Shown in pieces: positions 19,780 through 32,852 of a DNA stretch of 64,000 nt. Both the position numbers and the translations under genes were made by a program. This DNA is from Phragmites australis (Eukaryota; Streptophyta; Magnoliopsida; Poales; Poaceae). Location of the stretch: the NCBI RefSeq assembly GCF_958298935.1, contig NC_084940.1, forward strand, positions 8,338,001 through 8,402,000, read 5' to 3'. Each line of letters begins with the position of its first letter. Position 1 is the stretch's first letter. A model generated the notes under the pieces. That model had not been told where the DNA came from and did not search any database. It was given only the letters and a program-made list of their open reading frames with translations.

Positions 19780-21990
19780 GGAGTTTATTTTTCTGAGGGG
19801 TGAATGATAGAGTTACTATCCTTGAATAGCAAAAAAAATGATTTAATGATGAAGAGCATACCTGCAAAAGCCTCTAAACGCGCAAGAGACTCCCTGTTAA
19901 GAACAAACTGATCTGAGAACTCTCGAAATGAAGGCAAGTTTCTTACACGTACTGTATTGATCGCCTTGGATAACATCGCTCATATGCTGCTTACAAAAAC
20001 TGTAGAAAAATGATAAAACAAGATTTGTCATATTTGCTGTTGCAACTGGAAGCTGATAAATGATGGCATGGATCATATTTCAGCCAAGGACCATTCCTAC
20101 AAGTACAACTGTGGGATTCAAGGCCTTTTAGTTTTAACTATGGAAGATATATGCAACCTGACATCAACACACGATATAGAGATGTGATGATGACAGATTT
20201 CAGGACAGATCTTACCTTACTACAATCCTACTAATGAAGCTTCCAGGGCTAAAGCATCCATTTTGCCAAGATCTCTAGAGCTTTTCCACTTGCAGCAAGG
20301 TAGTGACCCTTGACTAGCCTTGATCAGGTCATCAGTAACCACTGTCCACTTACTACTCAGCAATAAAATTTACCTCCTCATGGGAACGCTTAAAAACCAG
20401 GTTCTGAAACCAAAATGCAATAGAATTGCAACAATGTTCAGTACATTTGGACACAGTGATAGAGTACACCATGACAGGAAAAAGGAAAATTACAGGCGTC
20501 CAATAGCTTATGATATCAAACATATCAGGTTTATGTTACATTCAAACTTCTAAGTTCATATTCTTAAAGTGGATAACCATCACTGCCCAGGAATTGTAGC
20601 AATGCCCCTGAAGTAAGTCTTTTTTAGCAACAGTCTCACCCACGCCTGTCTTCACATCACATATAAGTAAAGTTGGAAACAAAAAAAATGAATAAGTAAA
20701 TTTGCACAATGTGGAGTAACAACAGTGCAAGATAACACGATGACACAATGGAAGACAATATTAGAATTAGAAAAAGCAAGCAAATGTAGTGAGCAGCAGA
20801 AGTATCACATAAAAGTAAAGTTGGAAACAATAAAACAATGTGTAAGTAAATTTGGACAATGCAGAGTAACAAAAGTGCAAGATGACACGATGACACACAG
20901 ATGACATTATTAAAAATAACAAAAGAAAACAAAGATAGTGCAACAGAAAGTATTTTTTATTGGTAACTACCACCACACCATGTCGGTTGTCAATGCACTA
21001 TTCCTACTGCCTTTATATAGACATAGGTCGCACCAACCATTCTATTCTACTGAAACATATGAAATGGATCTGGCACTTGCCTTTCACTATTTTCCAAATA
21101 AGTTGCAAAACAATTTTACCGACATGTTAAACATAAGTTTCAATATTCTTTGAAGTTTGCTAATCTTGTCTGTTCCAGTGATACTATTGTACTGCCCTCA
21201 ACAAAAAGGAGAGCAAAACGATGGATTTACAGAAACGTTCTAACCTGCTGCCATTTTCTTACCTATACATGTGCAGCGAAAGGCACCTTAGTTTTCTATA
21301 CTGTTCCAGCATCACATGCCTATGTCCAAGCAACTCAGGCATGCCTCCAAATCCTAGTAACAGGCTAATAGCCCTTACCTTGATGAGCCCACGTGCACAC
21401 TAGAATAACCACATACAAGTACAAGTGAATTTTGGCAAAATTGAATTCATGTGTGTAAATGAATGAAAAAAAAAGACAGTATAAGTTGCAAAGAATACTC
21501 ACTTAGATTGCGAGTGGGCATGCTGAATTGCCGACCACTATGGTCAGTGTGTTCGACATGAACGTCTCCAAGCGTATGGTTTGTCACAAGAGGCTTGAAT
21601 CACCCAGTATGTAGCTTGCTAAACACTACCCTTCAAGACCAAAACAAATTTCAATCTGTTATTCTGTGGTTTGATATTTGCTTTCGTCAGCCCACTTTCT
21701 ATTGGAGTACAGGGGAATAAACCTGCCTCAACGTTAAGATTCTCTCTTTAACCTATGCAATAGATAAACCATGACCTCATTATCAAACATGGAGGAACAC
21801 ATCAGATGCTACAACGAAAGACCATAGCAAGCTAGAAACTGTTTCAAACGCGCGAAAGAGTACGAACCGGCACGAGGGCAGGATGCAGAGGCGAGGCTGC
21901 CTGCGGCCGCGAGACCAGCGCGCGGCGGCTACCGGAGGGTTTGGCTCTGCCTGGGGCGGAGCCGTGGAGTTGGAGTTGGGCTGAATTCGT
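19780..21990 (-). other. Unresolved candidate gene or gene remnant
   Basis: Several minus-strand stretches look exon-like. A GC-rich leader-like segment lies at 21840-21990. A piece near 21500-21620 reads VTNHTLGDVHVEHTDHSGRQ. A piece at 20220-20285 reads SSRDLGKMDALALEASLVG. A piece at 19977-19863 reads NLPSFREFSDQFVLNRESLA and ends in AG|GTATGC, a good donor. I could not join them into one consistent frame or identify the family. It may be a degraded gene or a gene of unknown family. Confidence 0.25.
20657..20945. repeat. Tandem duplication, ~148-bp period
   Basis: TCACATATAAGTAAAGTTGGAAAC at 20657 recurs as TCACATAAAAGTAAAGTTGGAAAC at 20805. The following ~130 bp stay similar (AGTAAATTTG-ACAATG, GTGCAAGAT-ACACGATGACAC). 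The copies are diverged by several percent. Confidence 0.7.
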
Positions 21991-23515
21991 TTTGCAGGAC
22001 CTCTCGCGTAGGATGGCTTGCAATTTTAGCGAATTTTTTATTTTTATATATTTTTAATTTTTAATAGTTAAAAATACATGAATGTTTTAAAAAAATATTG
22101 TAATAGATAAGATCTCGTCCTATAAACAGACGATATCTTATAGGACTCCTCTGTCTTTAAAAATCTAGTCCCGCGACTTATCACATTTCAGCTGGCAAGC
22201 GAGACTTCAATCTTGCCCAAACGGATGAAATCTGGCTCAGGATAGGCCCATTTTTTAGTGTATCTGTTCGAACGACATTTTTTAGTGCTACTTGGCGCGT
22301 GGCTGTGCAGGCCGTGCGTGGGCACGCGTGGGGGCCAGCCTTGCTACACACGCTGATACACGCTCGAGACCAGACACACACAAGCATGCATGCATGCATG
22401 CATCCGCCGACAAAAAAAAAAACGAGCACGTGAAGCCACACACAGATGAGAAATTGACCACCGCTTCCCTTAATAAATAAAAGGAAAAATTGGCCACCAT
22501 ATTTCTCTTACCGTCATGCGTGGGAATCCTGTTGATTTTTTTTTCTCCATCTACTGCCATACGCCCGCGGAGTACCTTCGAACAGTGCGCGCCAAAAGGA
22601 ATAGCTCGATCAATAGGTGATATCTTTTGTGGTTTACTGACGTAAGATCTTAGCTATTCAGTGAACAAGAGCAAGATCTTACATGCTGAACAAATAAAAT
22701 CTTACGAGCTCCGTTTGTCTATCGATTTTTTATTATCTGACAGGCGAGACTCATAAGGTATCGTCCGTTTATCGGTGATCTCATTCGATGAACAGACAAC
22801 ACTAATCTATTGTTGTAATTTTTAAATCGGACGTGTAAATTTAAAAATATTAAAAAAATAAAAACATATAAAAAAATCCAATTTTAGACAATGGAGATGG
22901 TCGGATTCGCCCCAGTATGGCAATGTCAAGGCATTTTTATTTTTATTTTTAAATCAAAAAATTGCAAGTATATACGTTCGTTATGAAATTTGTAGATCTA
23001 AACAATGTCTCCCGTTGTAATGGCAAAATAAAAAATGTTACGTTCGAATGCTCTCAAAATTTAAAATATTATTGAAATTATTATGAAAAAAATCAAAAAA
23101 ATGTGATGTATAGAATGCTATCATCTATACAACTTATGCAATTGAAAAAAAAAAAGATAAATTTTAGGCGGCAAGTAGTATGTCAATCTTTTAACAGGCA
23201 ACAGGAGTCTATATTACAATTTTTCAAAGCGGAGACATATATTTGCAATTTTTATTATAAAAATATAAAAATAAAAATTCCAATGTGAAACATATCACCG
23301 TGACAGTCCAAACGGAGGCCCAAATGAAATTGAGAAACATGTTCAAATGGAAGTGTGGTTGTACCGAACGGCAAAATATTAGATGCAAAAGGACTATTCA
23401 GCGCAATGGTGCAAAAGGAACAGATGGCAACCATCGGATCTGCATCCAACGTCCCAAAATATACATGGTAGACGGTATACCCCAATTTTACTTAAGCATT
23501 TTCGCAGAAAACCCC
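21991..23515. other. AT-rich intergenic sequence
   Basis: No gene seen. 22900-23290 contains blocks (TGCTCTCAAAATTTAAAATATT, GAATGCTATCATCTATA) that resemble the hairpin at 38515-39060 and may be a decayed relative. (GCAT)n occurs at 22384-22402. Confidence 0.4.
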
Positions 23516-23570
23516 CTACGTGAAATCTCATTCCCGTGAAAAGCCCCTACGTAACTCCGTCATCCCCGAT

Positions 23571-23850
23571 CTACTCGTCGACACCATAGCTGCACTCATT
23601 GTTGAAGTCCGCCGCCCACGCCGGGATCGACGAGTTGGACCCCACGCCGCTCCGATGGTGTCGGGCTGCGTGGCCGGCGTCCATGCCCACGTTCGCGTCC
23701 ACGCATTCCGCGCTGACATCCAAGCAGTCCATGCATGCATGCATGTCCGCACCGATTTCCACCCTCACGCCTGCACCGATGCACTCGCCGTCCACGCCAT
23801 TGGTGAACTCGTTCGGCTTACAAAAACTTACTGTGTCGAAATGCTGCTGT
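23571..23850 (-). other. GC-rich open fragment, possible captured or decayed exon
   Basis: A minus-strand frame ending at 23571 reads NEFTNGVDGECIGAG, then VDANVGMDAGHAARHHRSGV and AWAADFNNECSYGVDE-stop. Composition is far more GC-rich than both flanks, which suggests coding origin. I do not recognise the family, and the frame upstream of 23850 is AT-rich and probably not coding. The repetitive V-D-A/G-V-D content means it may also be a coincidental low-complexity frame. Confidence 0.25.
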
Positions 23851-24793
23851 AGACGGCAACTTGGGGCTTGTGAGATGTACCAATTTAAAATGATTTGTAT
23901 TTCTGGTATGTTGGCAGGGTGATCTACTGATCTGTGTACCAGTAGTCTTTGTTCATCGATAACACGCTCGAAATTTTGTAGGTGCATTTGAATGCACATC
24001 ACCTTTTGCAGTGTACACTGTATAATGAGATGAATTGAAGCTTGCAAGGTTTTTCAGTGAGGAAACCTGATGAGCAGAGGGTCTGAGAGAGTACTTCCCT
24101 TTTATTTGTTTATCCTAGTTCCTTGCTCTGCCACCTCAAGGAATTTTCATTGACATTCACTGAAGACAAGACAGTACCATGCTTCAATTTTTCAACTCAC
24201 TCATCAGTCATCACAAGCGACATTGAATACACAGAAGGCAGATCGCAATTAAAACTGAAATTTCACGTGCCTACACAATTCACATTGAGGACACCAAATA
24301 CAATGTACATCTAAACCCTGAGACCTCGTATCTAACAATCAAACAATTCAAGGAGATGGTTGAGGTCGGGATCACCGGAGTCGTGTCCCAGGTCAAGCGA
24401 CGTTGGATCGATGGGGACGAGAGCCGACTGAGGGTGGCAGCGAGGGCAAGTGGAGGAAGACGAAGAGGCAGGGGCACGCGAACGGAGAACGGGCTAAGGC
24501 CAGCAAAGGACGAGGATGATCCCAAGAAGAGCGAAGGATAGTTGTGGCAAGGGGGCCGTGGCCTCCTTGGCCTAACACATTTTATGTGTTTTATAGTGTA
24601 TTTTTTTCTTGATTCAACAAATTTATGTATTTATAGTGTATTTTAAGTAGCAAATTGAGTCGTTGATGGACTGTGAAAAATAAGTGCCAAAGTTGGGCCG
24701 GGCCCATCTTGGATCGGCCCAATACATGCATGCGTCAGCCACCCGGCCGGCCGCGCTGGATCGGACGGATGGACGGATGGACGGGCCGATGGA

Positions 24794-27700
24794 TTAGGCC
24801 GGCCGGAGCCCGTGCCTGAGCGCCGCCTCCCAGACGACGCCTATGCGGTCGACGTCGATGGCGCCCACCTCGTGGTGCGTGTACCCCTCCAGGAAGTGGA
24901 CGACGCCGCCGGCGTGGCACGCGTGCACCACCCCGCGCTCCAGCGAGTACTCGCAGGTGCCGAGGCCCTGGACGTCCTTGGGGAGGCGCATGGCGGCGAG
25001 CTTGCCGTAGGTGCAGTCCCGCCGAAAGCCGATGATGGGTGGCACCACGAACTGGTGGAAGTGCGTGCCCGACGGCGCCCACCGCTGCTCCCGCGGCGAC
25101 AGCCACTTCCCCACGATCCACGTCTGCAGCATCCATCAATTGGCGTCATCAATCGGTCGAGCTAGAAATCTTACTGATCACATGCATGCAGATACTAGTA
25201 CCTTGCAGTGCTGCGCGGAGCGGTACTTGGTGACCTGGACCAGGTACTGCTGGAACTCCGCCGGCGCCTCCTTCTGTATCTTCTGGAACCGCTCCGTCGA
25301 CAGCGTCATCATCTGCAACGCACGTACACAAACGTGTTGAGTTGGATCGATCGAGCGCAGGGTGCATGTCACGTACGTGTACGGGTTGTGATGATCACGA
25401 TGCATGCATGCATGCGTGCGTGCTAGGTCCACTTGGTCATCAATATTTACCATGACGCGGACCCTCTTCTTGCACAGGTACAGCGCGATGGCCCTGCCGA
25501 GCTTTGACGTCGCGCCGGTGAGGAAAACCTCGGCCGTGCCCTTGGGGATCTCGTTCAGGATCACCGCCGCGGTCAGCGTGTTGCCGTGGACGACGCGCAC
25601 CCGGAGGTCCGGGTGCTTGTTGACGAACAGCGTCCCGCCGCCGTTCAGTGCCTCGTTCTGCATATTCACCAAGCCATGCATGCAACACACCATCTTAGCT
25701 CCGGAGTCCGGATCAAGGAAACTTCCCCAACTGAATATGGCGCAACCACAAACCTTGTTGAGAGCTGCAAGGCTGAGCACCTTGACGCCCATCTTGTTGG
25801 CCCTGAGAATCGCGTGCTCGATCTGCTTGTTGATGCCGTCCTTGGCGAACGGCAGGAAGTACTGCAGGTAAAAGCGAGCACACATCAACCTCGTCTAATC
25901 AGAGCACCTGAAGAACCAAACTAGAATGAGTGAAAAAAAAAGGGAGTCATGAGATCCGTACAAACCTGGAAGCCGTATCTAGGGACGGCCCAGATCTGGT
26001 GCAGGCGACCGCGGAGGTTGTAGTTGGAGATAACGAAGGTCTTGGACCAGACCCACATCATGAGCATGACGAGGAAGGCGAAGGGCCACATGGGCAGCAG
26101 GAAGAGCTGCACGCCGAAGGGCGTCGACGCGAACGTCCGCAGCACGAACGTCACGTGCAGCGACTGCATCACGTCCACCACGTGCGCCAGGAACACGAAC
26201 TCCGGCACCTCGTCCACCCCTGCATCGCACGCCCACACGAGTGATCAGACAGGCAGGCGTCGGCGTCAGGCTCAGCGGCGCGGCGCGGCGCGATCCGACT
26301 GCACTGATCTCTTCATCACACCAGACACCACGACGTCAACTACATCTACGCACGCATCACCAACGGCCGGCACGGCACTGCACATCACCGAGTTGAACTG
26401 ATCCCTATCGTGGCTCTACATCGACGAAGCTACAAATGTCGTCTTCCTCGTCGGGTACGTTGATCACGCTTCCACCTCAAGTGTGTTCATGTGTTAGTGC
26501 TAGCGTTTTATGTTGATTAGACCAAAGTTTATGCAAACAATTGGCTTGTGTAGGTGACGACGACGACGTACGCGGCGCTCATGTGAGCGCCTTGGATGAG
26601 AACGAGTGATCAGGTAAGCTATGTGCTGATTGTGTTGCTGCAATCTTATCCGAGGAAAACGCGTACTTCGTGTCGCGCTTTCTTCGCCGGCATATGCTGC
26701 CGCCTACCACGGCAAAAGAGGCCAAGACTAGCCACGTTTCGTATCTAAAGCTTGCCGGGATTTCCTAGCAGCGGGCGGTTGTGCATGCATAACACGCCTA
26801 CGTACTTAACCGTTACCAGCATGAGAAACTTGTTTTTGCCCGTGCTCCAACCAATATTGGTATCCAAATGTAACCATCATCGTTTTGTAACAAAAAAAAA
26901 CAGCAGGAAAGAATTGCACTTTTTGGTGATATTTACTGTCTCAATTCCATGAGAAAAACTAAATATTCTTGGAAATTCAAATTTTACCAGTACTTATATA
27001 TATTGACCCTCTGAAGTGCCTCGAGATTCATGCAAGAGACATTACAGTGATATGCGCTGGTGGTTTGAATTCTCAAATCTGCATAAATTGTGAGGAACAG
27101 CTGATGGTGGCGGTCGTACTAGCTAGTAGTGTAAAAGCCCTAAGAATTTCCCTATCTTTTTTACCAAAAGTATCCAACAGTCTATGGCTTACTTGATCAT
27201 TAGCTATTGAGAGGTCAAAGATATATCTTCCGCCAACAGAAAAAGAATAAGTATTCATTTGATCTCGATCCTTATGGAGCGAAAAAGATGCTTAGTAGTG
27301 TAAAAGTCATGCTGAATATTTTCGTACCTATATATTAGTGCCTTGATTTGATTACAGTCTACAACTTTACGCGGCCTACAACTACAAGTAATGCTTAAGA
27401 AGAGACGTAGCTACTCACTAGAGCTCCAAATAGCCTTTAGACTCATAACTAGTCTGGTGTTATGCCATGGACCATTCCATAGAGAGACTAACCAACCAAA
27501 TGATATCTTGTGAAGTCACGTTTACCTGCACTAGCCTGCTCCTGCATTTCCCAGGACTGGTCGTCGAGCGTGCTGCCCAGCAGATCGAACAGCGGCATGA
27601 ACAGGCAGAAATTGGCCTCCCTCTTGGCGTGATGGATCGTGTGGTACCTGCACGCAGGAGTAGGCTCAGTAGGGACAGCAGCACAAGTCACACAAGTATC

Positions 27701-29490
27701 AACGCCGGTCGGAGCCCACGAGAGAATCAGGAACAGGCAAGAAAATATCAGTCGATCCAGAGGTGCTGCCAACAATTCGGTGGTTCAGTTGTCCTTGAGC
27801 ACGTGATCTCAGAGAAGCAATCAGTGAGTATACTGGTGATGGAAGTGATGGGCAGGCTAGTTAGGAAGCTGAAGACAATGCAAGCAAATCAAGCTCTGCC
27901 TATCTCGTGTGGGTTCAAGTTGTACTTCGTGGACTGACAAGTACACCGTGCCTGATCACGTTCACTCCATATAAAGTTGGCATGGTTCTCATAACTCATA
28001 AAGCTCGAAATGATGCAACCATTATATATAAAGCCAAACGGCAGACTTTACGGATTGAGATCATCTGCATTGGAGAAGCTAATGCAGAGAGGCTACAGTT
28101 CTCTGCATTAAGGTGAATGTGCATCGTCCGATAAAAAAAACGAAGAGACTAGATCTGTTGCTACAGTAGCCTGTGAACAGTAAAGCACTTTTCTACAGTG
28201 TGTCACAGCACTGTTGCTGCAGTATTTACCACAGTAATACTAATTACGTAATGCAGGGTACTGTAGCTGTCGACTCATTATACTGTTCATACAGTGATTC
28301 TCTACATTAATCGTGATTAAGGCAGAGGATCCGGGTCCCAGACTTTACAGGGGAAAAAGATCTTGTCTTAATGGTGGTTTTGGTTGCACGTACTTATCAG
28401 TCCAATGAAATGTTGGAAATGGTTTCGAATTGTCGTCTATCACGGGAGTAGTGAAGACAAAACGTTTGGACATGAAAATCACGTACGTTGGGGTGTAGAC
28501 GAGGTATCTGAGGACCGGGAGCGCCTGGAAGGGCGCGCTGGGGAACACCTCGACATTGCAGTGGCCCATGGCGCGGAGGAAGTCGAACCCGAGCACGTAG
28601 GCGAAGGCCACCGCCACCGAGCCGCACCCCGCGGCGCACGCGCCAGCGAGCGGCGCCGCCATGAGCGCGCCCAGCACCATGTTCTCCAGCGGCGTCGCGA
28701 ACCCGGCTGCATATATATGTGTACGCGACATTAGGAGCCATTTTGATCATTCACCGTTCGCCGATCAGACCATGGAAAGGTAAGGCGAAGAGTTGTTGAT
28801 CGCGATGGAGTACCTGTGAAGGGCTGGGGCACCTTGCTGGAGTGGTGCAGCGAGTGGTAGCAGGCGTAGAGGTGGCCGGAGTGGAACGCCCTGTGTGCCG
28901 CGTAGAACAGTGGCTCGGTGACCGCGACGTGGAGGAGGGCGGCGACGGCGAAGCCCCGGGCGTCCCAGAGCGGGAGGTGACGCAGCGACGGGAAGGCGTA
29001 GAAAGCCGTCGCCGCCATCAGGATTTGCAGTATCAAGAAGTTGTCCCTGGAACAAGAACACGATCGAGCGTTACGGCCTTGATCGGCAAGGAAAGAATGA
29101 TTCAAGGGCATACAGTGGAGTGGCGTGTCTAATTACCAGTCCCACTCCTTGTCGATCTGCTCGAAGTCCACGCCGTCGCGGACGATGCGTCGCCGGCGGG
29201 TGGCGAACAGCATGTTGCTGAAGGAGCTCCAGAGCTGGTAGGTGAGCGCCCTGAGGCCGAACAGGACGAGCAGGAGGAGGATCCACCGGTCAGGGCTCGC
29301 GGCTTCCCACGCCCGCGACGCCACGGCCTTGCCGACCAGCGGCCCGTACAGGACGTACTGCACCGTCCAAGACACACGGAGAGGGATCAATCAAGCGATC
29401 GATCGATCAAGAGCCGATCGGCGAAAAGAAGCGCACCTTGTAGAAGCCGAGGTTATCCCATGGCCAAGAAGCCAAGAACGCGGCACCCAT
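24794..29490 (-). CDS. CER1-like: CER1/GL1-type very-long-chain aldehyde decarbonylase, 10 exons, 619 aa
   Basis: An ER-membrane enzyme of cuticular wax synthesis. CER1-type proteins convert very-long-chain acyl precursors to alkanes, with CER3-type partners and cytochrome b5. Exons (minus strand): 29490-29437, 29357-29137, 29046-28814, 28706-28487, 27647-27526, 26219-25966, 25861-25754, 25657-25451, 25312-25202, 25123-24794. All introns are GT-AG, the phases fit, and the total is 1860 nt. The start [18 protein letters not shown] matches the family. The fatty-acid-hydroxylase histidine boxes are intact: H143RAFH147, H156SLHH160 and H245TIHH249, with GHCNVEVFP at 217-225. Hydrophobic spans occur in exons 2, 3, 4 and 6. 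The C-terminal WAX2 domain has [59 protein letters not shown] and [11 protein letters not shown]. It is closest by eye to the grass GL1-4/5/6 group; the orthologue is not assigned. The gene looks functional. Confidence 0.95.
28140..28320. repeat. ACAGTA/CTGTAG-rich tract in intron 4 of the wax gene
   Basis: Repeated CTACAGTAGC, ACAGTG, CTGCAGTA and TACTGTAGC pieces in both orientations suggest a degenerate MITE with self-complementary content. No clean ends were found. Confidence 0.35.
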
Positions 29491-29700
29491 GTTCGCGCGT
29501 ACCGGCAGACCGAGAGCTCAAGGGCTAGCAATTTCCTTGCCCCTCTCTCCCCTTCGTCTCAGTTCACCTCAGCCCTGCTCTGATCTGTTCTTCTCTGTTA
29601 CTGTGCAGAGTTGTCTGGAGAATCCGAGCTAGAGGGAGCCGTGAGGGGATGGATGAATGAATCCTGTTTTGGTCACTCGAGTTGCATCGATCTGCATGGC

Positions 29701-29706
29701 TTTATA
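29701..29706 (-). promoter_or_regulatory. TATA box of the CER1-like gene
   Basis: On the minus strand TATAAA (29706-29701) lies 211 bp upstream of the ATG, giving a predicted leader of about 180 nt. Confidence 0.5.
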
Positions 29707-29709
29707 CAT

Positions 29710-30935
29710 GCAACTTGTTCGGCAAGGGTCGCCCGGGGAAGCAAATAGCGAGCAGGTAGGAAGGAAGCAGGGGAACAGGGGCCGGGAGGATCCAATCGAA
29801 CAGTACCACCGGCCCAGCTCCCCCACCAGATGGAGTTAATAGGTAGGCACCACTGGAAACTAGAAGGATTGGGACGTGGCATATCGTGGCATACTGTCAT
29901 GGACTCATCATAAAAAAAAAACTATTGTTGCCTCTCTTTGTTTAATCCCATGGCAAATGGCGAGCCTCCCGGTGAAGCCAATAGAAATCCGGGGCAGGAG
30001 CAAAGGCTAGTTCCATACGAAACGAAGGCGGCAAAGCTGTGTAAATAGGACGGCATTCCGGCCTTCCAAACTACGGCTGATCTTCACTCACTGTCTGCTG
30101 CCGTCTCCTGGCGTTGGGAAACGGCGGAGCGATCGAGACGGTCAAGCGCGCGGTTGCAGCAGAAGTAAACCACGCGCGGCTCCTTCAGTTCGTTCGCGCG
30201 CGCGCAGGTGGATCGATGAAGGCGAAAGGAACCGGCCACCACCACGGGCGAGGGCGGCGCGCAGCTGGTCGTCGACGACGTCGGCGCGCGTACGAGGTCG
30301 TTATGCTTTCCCGAGTGCACGGGTAAATGAGATCCGGTCACGTGTGCCGACGCTGAGAGCCCACCCGCTGGCCAGCCGGGCGGCCGGGCGGTCGGGGCGC
30401 GCGCGGTTGCATGCAGCATTCGCCGGCATTTATTCGGCACGCAGGCAGACCGACGGGACCGGAGCCAACTACCGCCTACCGGTGAAAGGGTAGGCGGGTC
30501 AGGAACCGGTTCATATCGGCATCGATGGGGCGAGCGAAGCTTTAAGCTTCAGAAAATAGTGGCCAGCAGTTGCCGGCCCTGGCTACTTTGTTAGTTAGAA
30601 ATAAAATTGTGTTCGGTTTAAGAGAGATTCGGTCACAGGTTATAGATGGAGATAGATCAAACTAGTCTAGAGATATGGAAGTATCTAGGCAAATCAATTT
30701 GTATTCGAATCTGATCCTGAGACCGATCTCTTCCCGTCTATAACTCTTGCCGTGTTTTGCCGGCCTATATCACCATGCAATCGCAGCCTCTACGGAGGTA
30801 GAAACGCTTCGGCCAAATCGCACATGCTATCAAAACCTCTCCTCTACAAACACATCTATGGCGACAAGCAATGGTCCCTCGTCTTCCCTCTCTAGCCTTG
30901 CCATGCTGAGAAATCAAGCGGATAAATATCTTAAT
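29710..30935. other. Upstream flank of the wax gene; no gene recognised
   Basis: 30060-30480 is GC-rich (GCGCGC, GGCGGCGCGC) and could be a distal promoter or old coding material. Short frames here lack domains. 30590-30930 is AT-rich. Confidence 0.4.
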
Positions 30936-30939
30936 TGAT

Positions 30940-32850
30940 ATGTGATGAGTTATTAATAATGCTTGAGTTGAGTTAAATTTAGTTAGCATATATTTGTTGA
31001 TGCTTGTTTTTTTCATAACTAACTTGAGTTGAAGGAGAATGAAATTGAAATGATTTTCTCTAAATTCAGGTAATTTGTTCTTACCATATTATCCGGTGCC
31101 TAGAAAATTGGCTTAACCGAATGATCTAGTATTGTGCTGATGCTGACGTCGGTACTCACCGGACAGTCTGTTGATGAGCTGTGTGAGCACTAGAGATTAC
31201 ACCGGAGATTTTCTTGTAGAGAGGGTGAAATTGGGGAGTCTTATGCAGTGATACTCACTGAAAGGTACGGTGTGTACAGGGTTGAACCAGACTAATCACT
31301 AGACCATTTCTTGCAAAGAGATTGGAACAGTGTGTTCTGGTAGAGATGAAGGCACCAGATGTTTCAGTGACAAGATAGTGAATACCGGAGCAATGCACCA
31401 AACATTTTCTTGTAGAGACGAGATTCTTCAGTACACAAAGGAGTTAAGACTCACCAGATGGTCTGATGTTCAGAAGCATAACACATCGAAGCATCTGGTG
31501 TTCACAATTTCTACAGGATGTGCTTTCATTTGAAGATTTTTGTTTTGAGCTAACCTAGAGATAGTTTGAAGTGGGAGAAATATGTTTGCTTGTTTTATAG
31601 TATGCAGGTGATGGATGCAATTTGATGGTCGACGGTGAGATAATTAGAGTCAAGCAGGAGGCTTGGTGCCAAACGATAAAGGAGACCGAGCGGAGTCAAG
31701 GGTGATTTTAGTGGTACACGCGAAGGTCAAGCAAATCATGGATAGAGAAGGATGAATACGGCGTGTTGACAAAGTCAAGCGAAGGGGATGTCGGTGTAAG
31801 TGACAAGGCGATCCGAGAGATCGAGAGCGGGAGAGACTTGACGAAGGTCAAGATCGTAAAACAGAGTACACGTGTTGACATCGAAGCGCTTGATTAAGAC
31901 AAAGCAAGTGACAGCTAGTCACTTTTTGAGAAGCGTGCTAGGGTTTCATGATTTAGCCATAAAACCCAGGAGGACTGGAGAGTCACATGGCATCATTGCG
32001 AAGCTTGCGTCAAGGTGAAGCAAAGTCTTGGCCGTTCGATGAAAGGAGCGAAATTTGGATGAAAATGTCCCGGTGGTAGGTAGAAGTGCACTACTAGTGA
32101 AGGATATTTTGGAACAAGGAAATTTAAGGGCCAAAAAAACTCCCAGGGGCTATAAATAGAGGGGTAGAGCTGTGAGAGTTTTGTGCCAACCATTTAAGAG
32201 CCTTGTGATAGGTTTTGGGGGAGGGAAGAGTGTAGACTTAATCTTAGTAATATGCTAGAAATTTTGTGTGAAAAACAATTTTGTAATCTGTTAAAAACAG
32301 GGCCAACTTATGTGCTTAATGAATATTATTTCCTTATATGAGTTTGTATTCATCTCCTTCTAGTCTCCTTCTTTTGTTTTCCTTGCCTTCAGTGTAAGTT
32401 TTTTGATTTTCTTGTTGATTTTCGTTTTTACCTTTAAGCTGTGATTTTCAACCTTAGGAAGTTGTTCTTCTTGTTGTTAGAGGCAGAAATGTTCATATAC
32501 TCATGTATTTGAGAGGGTCTAGAAACCCCTTACCTTTAGACCATCACTTGGAGAGTTACTTCTTTTGGTGACTATCTTTTTGTTTTATTCTTCATTCAAG
32601 TTTGAAGTTTTTATATTCAAAGACACATAAAATGGTCTTGAATAGAGCATATGATTCATATTATATTTGTGGAGTCATGTTGTCTTGAAATTTTTTTCTT
32701 GCTTTGTCTCTCTAAAGTTTATGCTTCTATTTGTGCGTTTTTTGAGGGGTGTTGGGTGAACAAGGAGTAGGCTATTTATTTTGTAAGAAATTTGTAGGGC
32801 GTATATTCACCCCCCCCCCCTCTAGTCGCCTATCTCGGTCATACACATGC
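30940..32850 (+). repeat. Copia-type LTR, copy A (about 1.9 kb)
   Basis: It shares a series of blocks, in order, with 44680-50129 (same strand) and 51300-53516 (opposite strand). The blocks are ATGTGATGAGT(G/T)ATT near the start, ACCGGA-type motifs, GGTGATGGATGCAA, GTGTTGACAAAGTCAAGCGAAGG, CCATTTAAGAGCCTTG and ATTCACCCCC(n)CTCTAGTCGCC at the end. It runs straight into a copia gag remnant, so it is likely the 5' LTR plus leader. No target duplication or primer-binding site could be fixed. Confidence 0.65.
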
Positions 32851-32852
32851 AA

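Noticed and set aside
24735..25152. Long GC-rich frames overlapping the last wax-gene exon
   Set aside because: Alternative frames of exon 10. The WAX2-domain frame is the real one.
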